From positions 434,001-498,000 of the forward strand of contig NZ_JAMYXM010000001.1 of the NCBI RefSeq assembly GCF_024158145.1: 64,000 nucleotides of DNA. Direction: 5' to 3'. The DNA comes from Notoacmeibacter sp. MSK16QG-6. GTDB taxonomy: Bacteria > Pseudomonadota > Alphaproteobacteria > Rhizobiales > Rhizobiaceae. How positions within the stretch are numbered: position 1 is the stretch's first letter; each line of letters opens with the position of its first letter. The translations under genes were made by a program, and so were the position numbers. This document shows, piece by piece, positions 29,532 through 38,802 of the stretch. The notes beneath the pieces were generated by a model. It ran no database searches, had not been told where the DNA came from, and was given only the letters and a program-made list of their open reading frames with translations.

Positions 29532-30283
29532 TCGGTATTCCTCACGCCCGCCAGAAGAAATTCGCGATTGCCTTCTCCGCCGAGTATCGGGCTCGGCACA
29601 ACGCCAAGCGAACGCCAGCCGCGCTGGCGATCCAGCCACATGCGTATGTCATGGGCCACCGCCTCGGCGACCGCTACCGATTTGACGATGCCGCCTTTGC
29701 CGATCTGGGCTGGCGAGAGTTCGAATTGCGGCTTCACCAGCAGAACACAGCGCGCGCCGAACGGCGCGATCTCGAGAGCTGGCTGCAACGCCAGTCGCAA
29801 GGATATGAAAGAAACATCGGAAACAATAAGATCGGGACGGTATGGCAAGGCGTCCGAGGTGAGGTTCCGCGCATTGAACCCTTCCATGACCGTCACCCGG
29901 GGATCGGTGCGCAGGCTTTCATGCAACTGTTCATGGCCGACATCGAGCGCGACGACGTGTTCGGCGCCCTCATTGAGCAAGATTTGCGTAAAACCGCCCG
30001 TCGAGGCACCGACATCCAGCGCTTTAGCCCCCTTCACATTTAGGCCAAAGGATTCGATGGCGTGATCCAGCTTCAGCGCTGCCCGCGATACGAAGCGAAG
30101 TGCCGGATCGTCCACCATGATTTCGCAGGCAGTGGAAAATGTCTGCCCCGGCTTTTCCGTGTGACGTCCATCGACCCGGACCGTGCCGCGAAGGATCGCG
30201 TCTCGGGCGCGTGACCGAGTGTCGAACACCCCGCGCTCGACAAGCAGTTGATCCAGTCTCTTGCGTTGTTCCACCAATCCCAT
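29528..30283 (-). CDS. tlyA: TlyA-family rRNA (2'-O)-methyltransferase / S4-domain protein
   Basis: 251 aa from ATG 30283. An S4 RNA-binding domain at the N-terminus (RKRLDQLLVERGVFDTRSRARDAI) is followed by a Rossmann methyltransferase: ALDVGASTGGFTQILL, VVALDVGHEQL, DLIVSDVSFISL and VLLVKPQFEL (the KDKE-like set with K in KPQFE). TlyA proteins methylate 16S and/or 23S rRNA; the exact target here is inferred. A TTG at 30337 in the same frame is an alternative start. In many Rhizobiales dxs lies between xseB and this gene; here there is only a 93-bp gap. Confidence 0.92.
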   Translation of the reverse strand: MGLVEQRKRLDQLLVERGVFDTRSRARDAILRGTVRVDGRHTEKPGQTFSTACEIMVDDPALRFVSRAALKLDHAIESFGLNVKGAKALDVGASTGGFTQILLNEGAEHVVALDVGHEQLHESLRTDPRVTVMEGFNARNLTSDALPYRPDLIVSDVSFISLRLALQPALEIAPFGARCVLLVKPQFELSPAQIGKGGIVKSVAVAEAVAHDIRMWLDRQRGWRSLGVVPSPILGGEGNREFLLAGVRNTE

Positions 30284-30376
30284 GATGGATGGGTGCACCG
30301 AACAGACGCGCCGATCAAGTAGCAGATCGCGCTTCAACGGATTTCGTGGGAAAATCCAGAACGGCAGACGACTATT

Positions 30377-30628
30377 CTATTCGGGGTCGAGGGGCTCGGC
30401 GCCTGTCGGCTGACCATCCCTGGAAAGGCGAATCTTCTCCACCTTGTCCTCAGCGCTTTTGAGAAGCTTGTCGCAACGCGCTTTCAAAGCTTCGCCGCGT
30501 TCATAAAGACTGATGGAGCGTTCCAGAGGAACATTGCCCTCTTCCAGAGCCGTGAAGATTTTTTCCAGCTCCGCCATCGCCGCCTCGAAGGAGAGGCTTT
30601 CAACAGGGCTACTTTCGGCCTCTGCCAT
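30377..30628 (-). CDS. xseB: Exodeoxyribonuclease VII small subunit
   Basis: 83-aa small subunit of the single-strand exonuclease. The family pattern is plain: [36 protein letters not shown] then [16 protein letters not shown], two antiparallel helices. The stop is read at 30377 and the start is 4 bp after the HDAC-like stop, so these two are one transcript. The large subunit xseA is not in the window. Confidence 0.96.
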   Translation of the reverse strand: MAEAESSPVESLSFEAAMAELEKIFTALEEGNVPLERSISLYERGEALKARCDKLLKSAEDKVEKIRLSRDGQPTGAEPLDPE

Positions 30629-30632
30629 AGTG

Positions 30633-31571
30633 CTAGCCCTCCATCATGCGGCGGATATGAGTGGCCGAACTGGCTGCCAACCCAATCAGGTCGTAACCGC
30701 CTTCAAGAAAGCTCACCACGCGGTGGTTGCAGAGTGCGCCGGAAACGTCGAGCAGTTTTCCCGTCGCCCAGTCAAAGTCGTCCTCCACCAGATTAATCGA
30801 CGAAAGCGGGTCGCGATGGTGGGCGTCAAAACCGGCGGAGATAATCATCAGATCCGGCTTGAAATCGACCAGTGCCGGCAGAACCCGCTCGTTGAATGCA
30901 GCTCGAAACGCATCGCCATCATCGCCCGCGGAAAGCGGCGCATTGACGATATTGCCGTGTGCGCCCGTCTCATCCTTCGCGCCGGTGCCGGGATAAAGCG
31001 GCATCTGATGGGTGGAGCAGTAGAGAAAGTTCGGGTTGTCCCAAGCGATGTCCTGGGTGCCGTTGCCATGATGAACGTCGAAATCAATCACCGCGACGCG
31101 ATCGGCGCTATGCTTTTCCAGTGCGTGAAGAGCAGCGATTGCCGCCGTATTGAAGAAGCAAAAGCCCATCGCTCTGGTCTTCTCGGCGTGATGACCCGGC
31201 GGCCGGGCGGCGATGAACGCATTGTCCATCTCGCCAGACATTACCGCATCCACAGCAGAAATACCCGCTCCGATAGCCCGCAAGGCGGCCTCCCAGCTTT
31301 TCGGGCTTGCGACCGTATCTTCATCGAACCGATAAAGCGTGTCGGTACCGTCTCGCGGTATTCCGGCGCGTACGGCCTCCAGGTGCCCTTCGGGATGGGC
31401 GAGGAGAATTGCATCTTCCGATCCGATAGGCGCTTCGACCCGAATAAGGTTCTGGAACGCTTCATGCGTAAGCGCCTGATCGACCGCTGCAAGACGGTCG
31501 GGCCGCTCCGGATGTCCCGGCCCGGTCAAATGCTCCAGAAAGATCGGATGGTGGTAGAGATGTGTCGTCAT
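30633..31571 (-). CDS. Histone-deacetylase-family amidohydrolase
   Basis: 312-aa zinc-dependent deacetylase-like enzyme. The catalytic pair is in [20 protein letters not shown]; metal ligands lie in [15 protein letters not shown] and [14 protein letters not shown]; the C-terminal SFLEGGYDL loop is present. Bacterial members act on acetylated polyamines, acetoin-related or small substrates. The substrate here is unknown. The order HDAC-xseB-tlyA is typical of Rhizobiales. Confidence 0.93.
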   Translation of the reverse strand: MTTHLYHHPIFLEHLTGPGHPERPDRLAAVDQALTHEAFQNLIRVEAPIGSEDAILLAHPEGHLEAVRAGIPRDGTDTLYRFDEDTVASPKSWEAALRAIGAGISAVDAVMSGEMDNAFIAARPPGHHAEKTRAMGFCFFNTAAIAALHALEKHSADRVAVIDFDVHHGNGTQDIAWDNPNFLYCSTHQMPLYPGTGAKDETGAHGNIVNAPLSAGDDGDAFRAAFNERVLPALVDFKPDLMIISAGFDAHHRDPLSSINLVEDDFDWATGKLLDVSGALCNHRVVSFLEGGYDLIGLAASSATHIRRMMEG

Positions 31572-31613
31572 GATGGTGTTGTAACGCCTTCGGCAAAAAC
31601 GGCAATGCGCGCG

Positions 31614-32606
31614 TCAGCGAAAGGCGGTGGCGTAGAGTTTACCAGCAGCCGAGCGCATCACGACCGCGTCGCCAATAATCGCCATGTCATCGGCAATGGT
31701 GAAATCTAGCGTCAGGCGATGGACCACTTCATCGCCCCTTCCGAAGATTAGTGCGCGTCTCTCGCGCTCCGGCACCGCCCAGTCTTCGTCCTGCCTCACC
31801 GCCGTCGACAGATCACGGCTGCCAATGGCGTGGTTGGAGAAAAGAGTTTCGCCGCCTAGCCTGGTTGATTTCGACAACGCGCCATCTTCGAACCGCCATT
31901 GAAGCAGCGGGCCGCCGAGGTGAGGTGTGATGACGGCCATGACCGGCGCTTTGTCGTACACCGGCAAGGGGTTGAGCCAACGGTTGGGCCGCCCGATGGG
32001 TTCGCTTGCGGCACGCTCCGTTAACACACCATCGACAAGCCCCCAGATCGATAGCCTGGACCCTGTGGCGGCGTCGCTCACGACGGCGATGACTTCCGTG
32101 AGCCCATCGCCATCCAAATCGGCCAATCTCGGCGTCAAATCCTCAAAGACTGAGTTAGTCGGCAGATCAGCGTTGAACGTTTCGCCATCGGCTGTTCGGA
32201 CAACAAGGCTTCCGGCCTCGAACTCATCGCCCAAAACGCCGTGGGCGTAACGTCGTGTCGGACCCGCATACCAGGCCTCGCGAATATCGCCCTCCGCATG
32301 CTCGGCCACCGTCCCATCCGGCAGTCCACCGGCGGGTGTCGGACGAGCCTGCTCTGCGCGGCCGGCTTTTTGAGCGCATACGAGCGTCACGGCGCAAGGC
32401 TCAAGCTTGGCATAGCCCTCGTCTGAGCGAATAAACACGCCCGACTTCAGAAGAATGACGTCCTTGACCGGCTGCGGCGTCGAAATCTCGACAACTTTTC
32501 TATCGTCCGGTCCGCCACCGGGCTCTTGAGCAACCGCTTCGCCAAGGTAGATCGGCGCGGCAATCGCAGCGATCAGCGCCATACCGGCAACACCTGGTGG
32601 TCTCAC
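31614..32606 (-). CDS. Secreted protein of unknown function with FG-GAP/VCBS-like repeat
   Basis: 330 aa, GTG start at 32606 that overlaps the stop of the PNPOx-like gene (GTGA). An N-terminal signal (GMALIAAIAAPIYLGEAVAQ) is followed by a beta-rich protein with one clear Asp-rich calcium-loop-like motif, LADLDGDGLTEVIAV, and a second related strand set around RLSIWGLVDGVL. This suggests a small beta-propeller. No catalytic residues are recognisable. It is likely periplasmic. The translational coupling to the PNPOx-like gene does not explain its role. Confidence 0.8.
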   Translation of the reverse strand: MRPPGVAGMALIAAIAAPIYLGEAVAQEPGGGPDDRKVVEISTPQPVKDVILLKSGVFIRSDEGYAKLEPCAVTLVCAQKAGRAEQARPTPAGGLPDGTVAEHAEGDIREAWYAGPTRRYAHGVLGDEFEAGSLVVRTADGETFNADLPTNSVFEDLTPRLADLDGDGLTEVIAVVSDAATGSRLSIWGLVDGVLTERAASEPIGRPNRWLNPLPVYDKAPVMAVITPHLGGPLLQWRFEDGALSKSTRLGGETLFSNHAIGSRDLSTAVRQDEDWAVPERERRALIFGRGDEVVHRLTLDFTIADDMAIIGDAVVMRSAAGKLYATAFR

Positions 32607-33034
32607 CCTTTCGATCCGTCCAGGACGAGTTCGCCATTGTCTTCGCCATCCCAGTAGGCGATGCGCTCAGCGGTTACTTCCAAAAGCACGAGCCCTTCGG
32701 TATCCACACCGTCCTTGAACCATGCGTCGAGATCGCTGACCCAATGGTCGCGAAACGCTGCTTTGTCCTGAATGACCCGAGCCTTGCCTTCCAGCGCCAA
32801 TGATAACCAGTTTTCACCTTGAAAGGTCAGGCAGACCTGCGGGTCCTTTTCGATGTCGGCAACCATTCGGGCATCGTCCAGCGTGAAGAAATAGGATGTG
32901 CCATCGTACTCGACGTCGGAATTGTTGCTCATCGGACGGGCGCCGATGCGATTGCCGGCGGTTTTGCTGCACAACATGCAGATATCGATCTTCGCCATCC
33001 GTTCGGCGAGGTCGCTTAAGGTCATTTCCGTCAT
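32603..33034 (-). CDS. Pyridoxamine 5'-phosphate oxidase-like FMN-binding split-barrel protein
   Basis: 143 aa; ATG 33034 chosen for GGAG nine bases upstream (two ATGs further upstream lack this). It resembles the general stress protein 26 group: ARPMSN, YFFTLDDARMVADIEKDPQVCLTF, DHWVSDLDAWFKDG. This is the FMN-binding split-barrel fold, but lacks the B6-specific residues of true PdxH, which is encoded separately at 37.4 kb. It may bind FMN, heme or F420; the ligand is undetermined. Confidence 0.85.
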   Translation of the reverse strand: MTEMTLSDLAERMAKIDICMLCSKTAGNRIGARPMSNNSDVEYDGTSYFFTLDDARMVADIEKDPQVCLTFQGENWLSLALEGKARVIQDKAAFRDHWVSDLDAWFKDGVDTEGLVLLEVTAERIAYWDGEDNGELVLDGSKG

Positions 33035-33098
33035 AGTGAGCCGCTCCATTATCATTTCAGTCCATAACGTCTGGAACGGGCGGGAGTTCGCCTAAAAA

Positions 33099-34205
33099 TC
33101 AGATCCGTCCGGTCTGCCCACGGTGCATCAGGTAGGCGTCAGCGATCGCGCAGGCCACCATGGCTTCACCGATGGGTACGGCGCGGATGCCAACGCAGGG
33201 GTCGTGCCGGCCTTTCGTCACCACGTCGACATCCTGCCCCTGCCGGTCGACGCTGCGGCGTGGCGTCAGAATGGACGATGTCGGCTTGACGGCAAAGCGT
33301 GCGACGACCGGTTCGCCCGTGGCGATTCCGCCGAGAATGCCGCCAGCCTTATTGGACAGAAATTCCGGTCTTCCGTTCCGATCCATCCGCATTTCGTCGG
33401 CGTTTTCAACGCCGGTCAGGCGGGCCGCGTTGAACCCCTCCCCTATTTCAACACCCTTAACGGCATTGATGCTCATAAGGCCCGCGGCGATTTCGGTATC
33501 GAGCTTGGCGTATATCGGAGCACCGAGACCGGCGGGCACGCCCTCGGCGACGATTTCTATGATCGCACCGACGCTGTCATGCGCCTTGCGCACTTCGTCC
33601 AGATAGGCTTCGAAGACCGGAATGGAGGCGGCGTCCGGCGTGAAAAACGGATTATCATCCCGCTCGACGACCGACCAATCCCAACTGGCCCGGTCAATGT
33701 CCTTTTCTCCCATCGCGACCAGCGCGCCACGCACTTTCAATCCGGGAACGATTCTGCGAGCGATCGCTCCGGCGGCGACACGGGCGGCGGTCTCACGGGC
33801 GGAAGAGCGGCCCCCGCCACGATGATCGCGCAGACCATATTTGACGTCGTAGGTGTAGTCGGCATGACCGGGCCGATACTGATCGGCGATCTTGCCGTAG
33901 TCTTTCGAACGCTGATCGGTATTCTCGATCATCATCGCGATAGGAGTACCGGTGGTTACCAGAACATCTTTACCGGCGCTCGGCTCATCCATGACGCCTG
34001 AGAGAATTTTCACCTCATCGGGCTCGCGCCGTTGCGTAACAAAACGGCTCTGCCCCGGTTTGCGGCGGTCGAGTTCGTGCTGAATATCGTCTCGCGTGAA
34101 ACGGATGCCGGGCGGGCAGCCATCGATCACACAGCCAAGAGCCGGTCCGTGGCTTTCACCCCAGGTTGTAACCCGGAAAAGATGGCCGAAACTGTTGTAG
34201 CTCAT
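33099..34205 (-). CDS. aroC: Chorismate synthase
   Basis: Makes chorismate from EPSP with reduced FMN, ending the shikimate pathway. 368 aa with the three family signatures: [18 protein letters not shown] near the N-terminus, [20 protein letters not shown] and, at the C-terminus, [18 protein letters not shown]. It has the usual length. It lies 64 bp upstream of the PNPOx-like gene, and 80 bp separate it from the phosphatase upstream. Confidence 0.98.
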   Translation of the reverse strand: MSYNSFGHLFRVTTWGESHGPALGCVIDGCPPGIRFTRDDIQHELDRRKPGQSRFVTQRREPDEVKILSGVMDEPSAGKDVLVTTGTPIAMMIENTDQRSKDYGKIADQYRPGHADYTYDVKYGLRDHRGGGRSSARETAARVAAGAIARRIVPGLKVRGALVAMGEKDIDRASWDWSVVERDDNPFFTPDAASIPVFEAYLDEVRKAHDSVGAIIEIVAEGVPAGLGAPIYAKLDTEIAAGLMSINAVKGVEIGEGFNAARLTGVENADEMRMDRNGRPEFLSNKAGGILGGIATGEPVVARFAVKPTSSILTPRRSVDRQGQDVDVVTKGRHDPCVGIRAVPIGEAMVACAIADAYLMHRGQTGRI

Positions 34206-34285
34206 GGCGAAACGCCCTCTCGCAGAACCGTGGCGGAAGGGCCTCTCCTAAACGCAAAGCGCGCAATGCGGCAAGACGGAGCAGG

Positions 34286-34891
34286 CTAAAGCCAGCGGAC
34301 TTTACCATTCTCAAGAAGGGCGATGCGGTTTTGCGGGACGATCATCTCGGCAGCTTCGTCCTCTGAAAGATCACCGAAGAGCCGAAACGCGCATCGAAGG
34401 ATGCCGCCATGGCTGACACAGATGGCGGGCTTTTCGGCTTGCAGAGTTTCGTCGAACCACGGCTTCAAGCGCTTGAGCAGAATTTCGTAGCTCTCAGCGC
34501 CTTCGCCGGGCGGCACGAAGTTCCATTTATCGGCTTCCCGGCGGGCCGAAATGCCGGGATCCCGCTGTTCAAGTTCGGCAAATGTATATGTCTCCCACTC
34601 GCCGAAGCTGAGTTCTCTTAACCGATCATCGGTCGCAAAATCGTCCTCAGGCACGTGAAGGCTGCGGCGCACGCGGCGCATGGTCTGCCTCGTCCGCAGC
34701 ATGGGCGAGGAAACGAAGAGGAAGTCGGTAACCGGGCGCGACAGGTGCTCTCGAAGAAATTCGCCGTTCTCCAAGGCTTGCGTTTTGCCCTTTTGATTGA
34801 GCGGACGGTCTGTCTGACCCTGCAGGCGGTTTTCGGCGTTCCAGTCCGTCTGGCCATGGCGGATGAGGTAGATCGGCGGTGTGTGCGGCAC
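34286..34891 (-). CDS. Histidine phosphatase (phosphoglycerate mutase-like) family protein
   Basis: 201 aa with the RHG motif LIRHGQTDWNAENRLQGQTD, the acidic LRELSFGEWE and the second catalytic His in AICVSHGGILRCAFR. The likely activity is a broad-specificity phosphatase such as cofactor-type phosphatases of the CobC/GpmB group; the substrate is not defined. The start codon is GTG at 34891. The stop-to-start distance to fabI upstream is 35 bp. Confidence 0.9.
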   Translation of the reverse strand: MPHTPPIYLIRHGQTDWNAENRLQGQTDRPLNQKGKTQALENGEFLREHLSRPVTDFLFVSSPMLRTRQTMRRVRRSLHVPEDDFATDDRLRELSFGEWETYTFAELEQRDPGISARREADKWNFVPPGEGAESYEILLKRLKPWFDETLQAEKPAICVSHGGILRCAFRLFGDLSEDEAAEMIVPQNRIALLENGKVRWL

Positions 34892-34926
34892 GTTCTCGTC
34901 TTTTTCCGCTGGAGAGATTTCGCCCG

Positions 34927-35751
34927 TCAGCTATTGCCGGTGACGACTGCGATATCGGGAGCATCGACGGCTTTCATGCCCACGACATGATAGCCGCTAT
35001 CGACATGCAGGATTTCTCCCGTCATCCCGCGACCGAGGTCGGACAGCAAATAGAGCGCCGAATCGCCAACCTCTTCAATCGTGGTGTTGCGTTTCATCGG
35101 CGAGTTCAACTCGTTCCACTTCAGAATATAGCGAAAGTCGCCAATGCCCGACGCGGCGAGCGTACGAATGGGACCGGCGGAGATGGCGTTGCAGCGAATG
35201 CCGCGATTGCCAAGATCGACCGCCAGATAGCGCACCGACGCTTCCAGCGCGGCCTTGGCGACGCCCATCACATTGTAGTGCGGCATCACCTTTTCCGCGC
35301 CGTAATAGGTGAGCGTGAGCATGGAGCCGCCATCATTCATGATGGCCTCGGCCCGGCGGGCCACCGCCGTGAATGAATAGACCGAGACATCCATGGTGCG
35401 CAGAAAATTGTCGCGGCTGGTCTGCAGGTATTTTCCGTCCAGTTCGCTCTTGTCGGAAAAGGCGATGGCGTGGACGACGAAGTCGATCTTGCCCCACTCC
35501 TTTTCCAGCTTGTCAAAGGCAGCATCGATGGAATCGGGGTCGGTGACGTCGCAATCGCTGACAAGAAGCGCGTCCAGTTCCTCACCGAGCGGTCCGACAC
35601 GCTTTTTCAGCGCCTCGCCCTGCCATGTCAGCGCGATTTCCGCGCCGGCGTCACGCAGCGATTTGGCAATGCCCCAGGCAATGGATTTCTTGTTGGCGAG
35701 GCCCATGATCAGGCCCTTCTTGCCAGCCATCAGCCCGGATGTGTCGGCCAT
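34927..35751 (-). CDS. fabI: Enoyl-[acyl-carrier-protein] reductase (NADH)
   Basis: Last reduction step of fatty-acid elongation. 274 aa, short-chain dehydrogenase fold: GLIMGLANKKSIAWGIAKSL at the NADH site, HAIAFSDKSELDGKYL, the Tyr-x6-Lys catalytic pair in YNVMGVAKAALEASVRYLA, and AISAGPIRTLAASGI. The typical FabI group, expected triclosan-sensitive by family. It is flanked upstream by the DnaJ-like gene (86 bp). Confidence 0.97.
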   Translation of the reverse strand: MADTSGLMAGKKGLIMGLANKKSIAWGIAKSLRDAGAEIALTWQGEALKKRVGPLGEELDALLVSDCDVTDPDSIDAAFDKLEKEWGKIDFVVHAIAFSDKSELDGKYLQTSRDNFLRTMDVSVYSFTAVARRAEAIMNDGGSMLTLTYYGAEKVMPHYNVMGVAKAALEASVRYLAVDLGNRGIRCNAISAGPIRTLAASGIGDFRYILKWNELNSPMKRNTTIEEVGDSALYLLSDLGRGMTGEILHVDSGYHVVGMKAVDAPDIAVVTGNS

Positions 35752-35837
35752 TTTTCAGAATCTCCAAATGCATGCGCAGCGCGGGACTAATCTTTAGTCG
35801 CTATTGCACATGCCTAGGAGGCGTTCAAGTTCAGCGC

Positions 35838-36797
35838 TCAGCCCTGATCGGCGGTTTCATGACGCAGAAACTGTTCCAGAGCCGCATCACCACCCTCTGG
35901 CAGCATGATGCGCAAATGAACCAGCAGATCGCCTGCGCCACCGCTCTTGCGGGGAAGGCCTTTACCGGGAATGCGAAGCACCTTGTCGGAGGACGACCAT
36001 TTTGGAACGGTGACCGCCACACGTCCGCCCTTCGGCAAATCCACAGCTACTTTGCCGCCGAAGACGGCTCGCTGCAGATCGATCGGCAAATCGACATGCA
36101 GATTGGCGCCATCAACGCGGAACCTCGAGTGATGCGCAAAGCGAATCGTGATCAACGCATCACCGGGCTCACCGCCCATGGGGGATGCGCCGCCCTGCCC
36201 CCGCAACCGGATCGTCTGGCCATCCTCGACATTATCGGGCAGCTTGACGGCCAGTTTCCGGCCATCCGAGAAGACCGCTGTTACCTTATCGGCTCCCATA
36301 ACCTGTTCGAGCGTGACATCGAGGGTCGCCTTTACGTCTGGACCCTTGCCGGAAAAACCAGATGCCGACTGGCGGCGCGCACCGGCGCGGCCGCCGGCTC
36401 CACTGCGAGCGGCACGGCCGAACAATTCGGAAAAAATATCGTCGGTAAAACCGCCGCCCATGCCCCCGGGACCGCCGCTGCGGAACTCGAAATGACTTGC
36501 ACCCGGATCGCTTTGGCCCCTGCGAAACCCTCCAAAGGGATCGTCTCCGCCAGCAAAGCCAGCGAAGGCCGGCTTGCCCTCTGCATCGATCTCACCAGCG
36601 TCGTACTGCTTACGTTTGGCGGCATCGCCAACCACGTCATACGCCTGGCTGATCTCAGAAAAGCGGTCGCGCGCCTTCGGATCATCCTGATTGGCGTCGG
36701 GATGATATTTCTTGGCGAGTTTGCGAAAAGCACTTTTGATCTCTTTTTCGGACGCCGTCTTGCTGACGCCGAGAACGGTGTAAGGGTCGCGTGCCAT
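35838..36797 (-). CDS. DnaJ-class co-chaperone of the CbpA type
   Basis: 319 aa. J domain at 1-70 with the essential HPD ([21 protein letters not shown]), a glycine-rich linker (about 90-150, including [18 protein letters not shown]), then a two-barrel client-binding region ([18 protein letters not shown]). There is no CxxCxGxG zinc finger, so it is class II (CbpA/DnaJ2-like), not DnaJ itself. It stimulates DnaK ATPase by family knowledge. Confidence 0.93.
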   Translation of the reverse strand: MARDPYTVLGVSKTASEKEIKSAFRKLAKKYHPDANQDDPKARDRFSEISQAYDVVGDAAKRKQYDAGEIDAEGKPAFAGFAGGDDPFGGFRRGQSDPGASHFEFRSGGPGGMGGGFTDDIFSELFGRAARSGAGGRAGARRQSASGFSGKGPDVKATLDVTLEQVMGADKVTAVFSDGRKLAVKLPDNVEDGQTIRLRGQGGASPMGGEPGDALITIRFAHHSRFRVDGANLHVDLPIDLQRAVFGGKVAVDLPKGGRVAVTVPKWSSSDKVLRIPGKGLPRKSGGAGDLLVHLRIMLPEGGDAALEQFLRHETADQG

Positions 36798-36892
36798 CGT
36801 GTTCGACTGTGTCCATCGCTCAGAAAACGGTATCTGTCACCGGAAATATGGGGTGCAACACACTGGATTTCCAGACTTCGTTGCTGAACCGA

Positions 36893-37402
36893 TCAAACCT
36901 TCTGGAAGCTCGTGACTTTCCAATCCTCGTCTATCCTGCGGCATATTTCCGCAGTCCAGAGTGCGGCACCCTGATAGGTCTGGCGGTGGATCGTGAACTG
37001 GCGGCAGGTTACGCCGATATCGGTCGTTTCGCGAACGCCCTGCACGGTTCCCGATGCGCCGGTGGTCGCGTTTCGCCAAGAAACCGCTTCGCCAGTATAA
37101 GCTTGGAGGTCGGTGGCTATCACCATGCCGATCACAGTATCGCGGTCACTCTTCAATTCATCTTCGACGGCGTTGCCGAACGCGCTTGGCGGCGATGACT
37201 TGGCGGGGCCCGCATCAATCGATCCGGTGATGAGGGACGGGTCGTCGTCAATAGCGGCCAGATTGACGCCGCCGCCGCACCCAGCCACCACAAAGGCCTG
37301 AAAAAGAAGCGCTGTCACCGGGACAAACGGCGACTGGCGCTTTCGTATGTGCTGCCTTAACTGATGGCTAGCGGCCAATTCCGCGTCTCCAAACGCAACC
37401 AT
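36893..37402 (-). CDS. Putative surface-antigen-like lipoprotein
   Basis: About 169 aa from ATG 37402. A lipoprotein signal is present, though with an unusually long basic n-region ([14 protein letters not shown]) before VVAGC. The mature part begins with [21 protein letters not shown], characteristic of the Rickettsia 17-kDa-related/RT0821 family, and ends with a domain containing [15 protein letters not shown] and [21 protein letters not shown] at 37378 with GGAG upstream would give a more usual signal length. The start codons of this gene and pdxH lie 13 bp apart on opposite strands. Confidence 0.75.
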   Translation of the reverse strand: MVAFGDAELAASHQLRQHIRKRQSPFVPVTALLFQAFVVAGCGGGVNLAAIDDDPSLITGSIDAGPAKSSPPSAFGNAVEDELKSDRDTVIGMVIATDLQAYTGEAVSWRNATTGASGTVQGVRETTDIGVTCRQFTIHRQTYQGAALWTAEICRRIDEDWKVTSFQKV

Positions 37403-37415
37403 AGGACGTGCCATT

Positions 37416-38030
37416 TTGAAACCGACAGAGTTAACGGCTGGTGACTTTACCGAGCATTCCGATCCATACGCACTGTTCGGCCTGTGGCTCGCCGATGCGG
37501 AAGCCAGCGAAATTAACGATCCGAACGCCATGTCGGTGGCCAGCGTCGACGCTAACGGAATGCCCGATGTGCGGGTTCTTCTCCTAAAGGGATTCGATAG
37601 CGACGGCTTCGTTTTTTACACCAATTTCGAAAGCCAGAAGGGCAGACAACTTCTCGGGCAACCACGAGTGGCGCTCTGTTTTCACTGGAAATCGCTCCGC
37701 CGTCAGGTCCGTATTCGCGGCACGGTCGAACTGGTCTCCGATAGCGAGGCAGACGACTATTACGCCACCCGACCGCGCGGCAGCAGGATCGGCGCCTGGG
37801 CCAGCCAGCAATCCCGGCCGCTGCCCGACCGTGCAACGCTGGAAAAGGCCGTCGCGGATTTTGAAGCGAAATTCGAGGGAGAGGAACCGCCGCGGCCGCC
37901 GCACTGGTCAGGATTTCGTGTCACGCCGGTGCAGATGGAGTTCTGGCACGACCGGCCCTTCCGCCTGCATGACCGGGTTCGTTTCGATCAAGAAAGCGAT
38001 GGCTGGAAAAAGACGCGGCTTTACCCCTAA
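37416..38030 (+). CDS. pdxH: Pyridoxamine/pyridoxine 5'-phosphate oxidase
   Basis: Makes PLP from PNP/PMP using FMN. 204 aa; the start is TTG at 37416 with AGGA nine bases upstream, matching where Rhizobiales homologues begin (xxxTELTxGDFTE). Signatures: [63 protein letters not shown], and the C-terminal FRLHDRVRF...KKTRLYP. Its stop overlaps that of the enoyl-CoA hydratase (convergent). Confidence 0.96.
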   Translation: MKPTELTAGDFTEHSDPYALFGLWLADAEASEINDPNAMSVASVDANGMPDVRVLLLKGFDSDGFVFYTNFESQKGRQLLGQPRVALCFHWKSLRRQVRIRGTVELVSDSEADDYYATRPRGSRIGAWASQQSRPLPDRATLEKAVADFEAKFEGEEPPRPPHWSGFRVTPVQMEFWHDRPFRLHDRVRFDQESDGWKKTRLYP

Positions 38031-38791
38031 GCGCTTGCCTTTGATACTTTGCGGCTCATGAAGGATTGAAAAGCCTGACGCGCTTCGTCGCTTTTCAGGC
38101 GTTCACCGAATAGCTCGCCCTCTTTCTTGCAAAGAGCCAGCCGCGCGTCGCGATCCCCCATCAGAAGATCGCGGGCAATGGCAAGAGCCTCGGGCGGCTT
38201 CTGCGCCAAACGCTTCGCCGTAGACATCGCCTCGCTTTCCATGTTCTCAGGCTCGACAATCTTCCAGACAAGCCCGGCGTCACGGGCTTCTTCGCCATTC
38301 AAAGAATCACCGAGCGCCAAAAGAGCGAAAGCCCGCTGATGCCCCATCACTGTGGGCGCCATGCCAGAGGAAGCAAATTCCGGCGTCAGGCCGAGATCGA
38401 GAAACGGCGTACTGAAGCTCGAGCGCGCGGTCGCAATCGTGAGGTCGCAGTTGAAGTGAATCGTCGTGCCGATCCCCACTGCGATGCCGTCGACGCCCGA
38501 AACGACCGGCTTTCTGGCGCGGATCATCACATCCATGAATTCGAATACTTCGCCGCCGTGCTCACCGCCCATCGCGATGGTCATGAAGTCGCCGAGATCG
38601 TTGCCGGCAGAGAAAACGCCTTCGCTGCCCAGCAAAAGATGCACCCGGACCGCATCGTCGGCGTCGGCGGAGCGAATGGCCTCGGCCATGGCGGCATACA
38701 TCGCACGCGTCAGAGCATTTTTCTTCTCCAGACGGTGCATGCGAACGACATTGACCGCACCGTCACGGCTAACTTTAACGTGCTCGCTCAT
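38027..38791 (-). CDS. Enoyl-CoA hydratase/isomerase family protein
   Basis: 254 aa from ATG 38791 with GAGGAA six bases upstream. It is crotonase-fold: [10 protein letters not shown] (oxyanion hole), [20 protein letters not shown], and [17 protein letters not shown]. The usual catalytic Glu position in GIAVGIGTT is not a clear Glu, so isomerase or hydratase activity is undecided. It begins 11 bp after the acyl-CoA dehydrogenase stop, giving a two-gene unit for an acyl-CoA pathway. Confidence 0.88.
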   Translation of the reverse strand: MSEHVKVSRDGAVNVVRMHRLEKKNALTRAMYAAMAEAIRSADADDAVRVHLLLGSEGVFSAGNDLGDFMTIAMGGEHGGEVFEFMDVMIRARKPVVSGVDGIAVGIGTTIHFNCDLTIATARSSFSTPFLDLGLTPEFASSGMAPTVMGHQRAFALLALGDSLNGEEARDAGLVWKIVEPENMESEAMSTAKRLAQKPPEALAIARDLLMGDRDARLALCKKEGELFGERLKSDEARQAFQSFMSRKVSKASA

Positions 38792-38802
38792 CGCTGTTCC
38801 TC

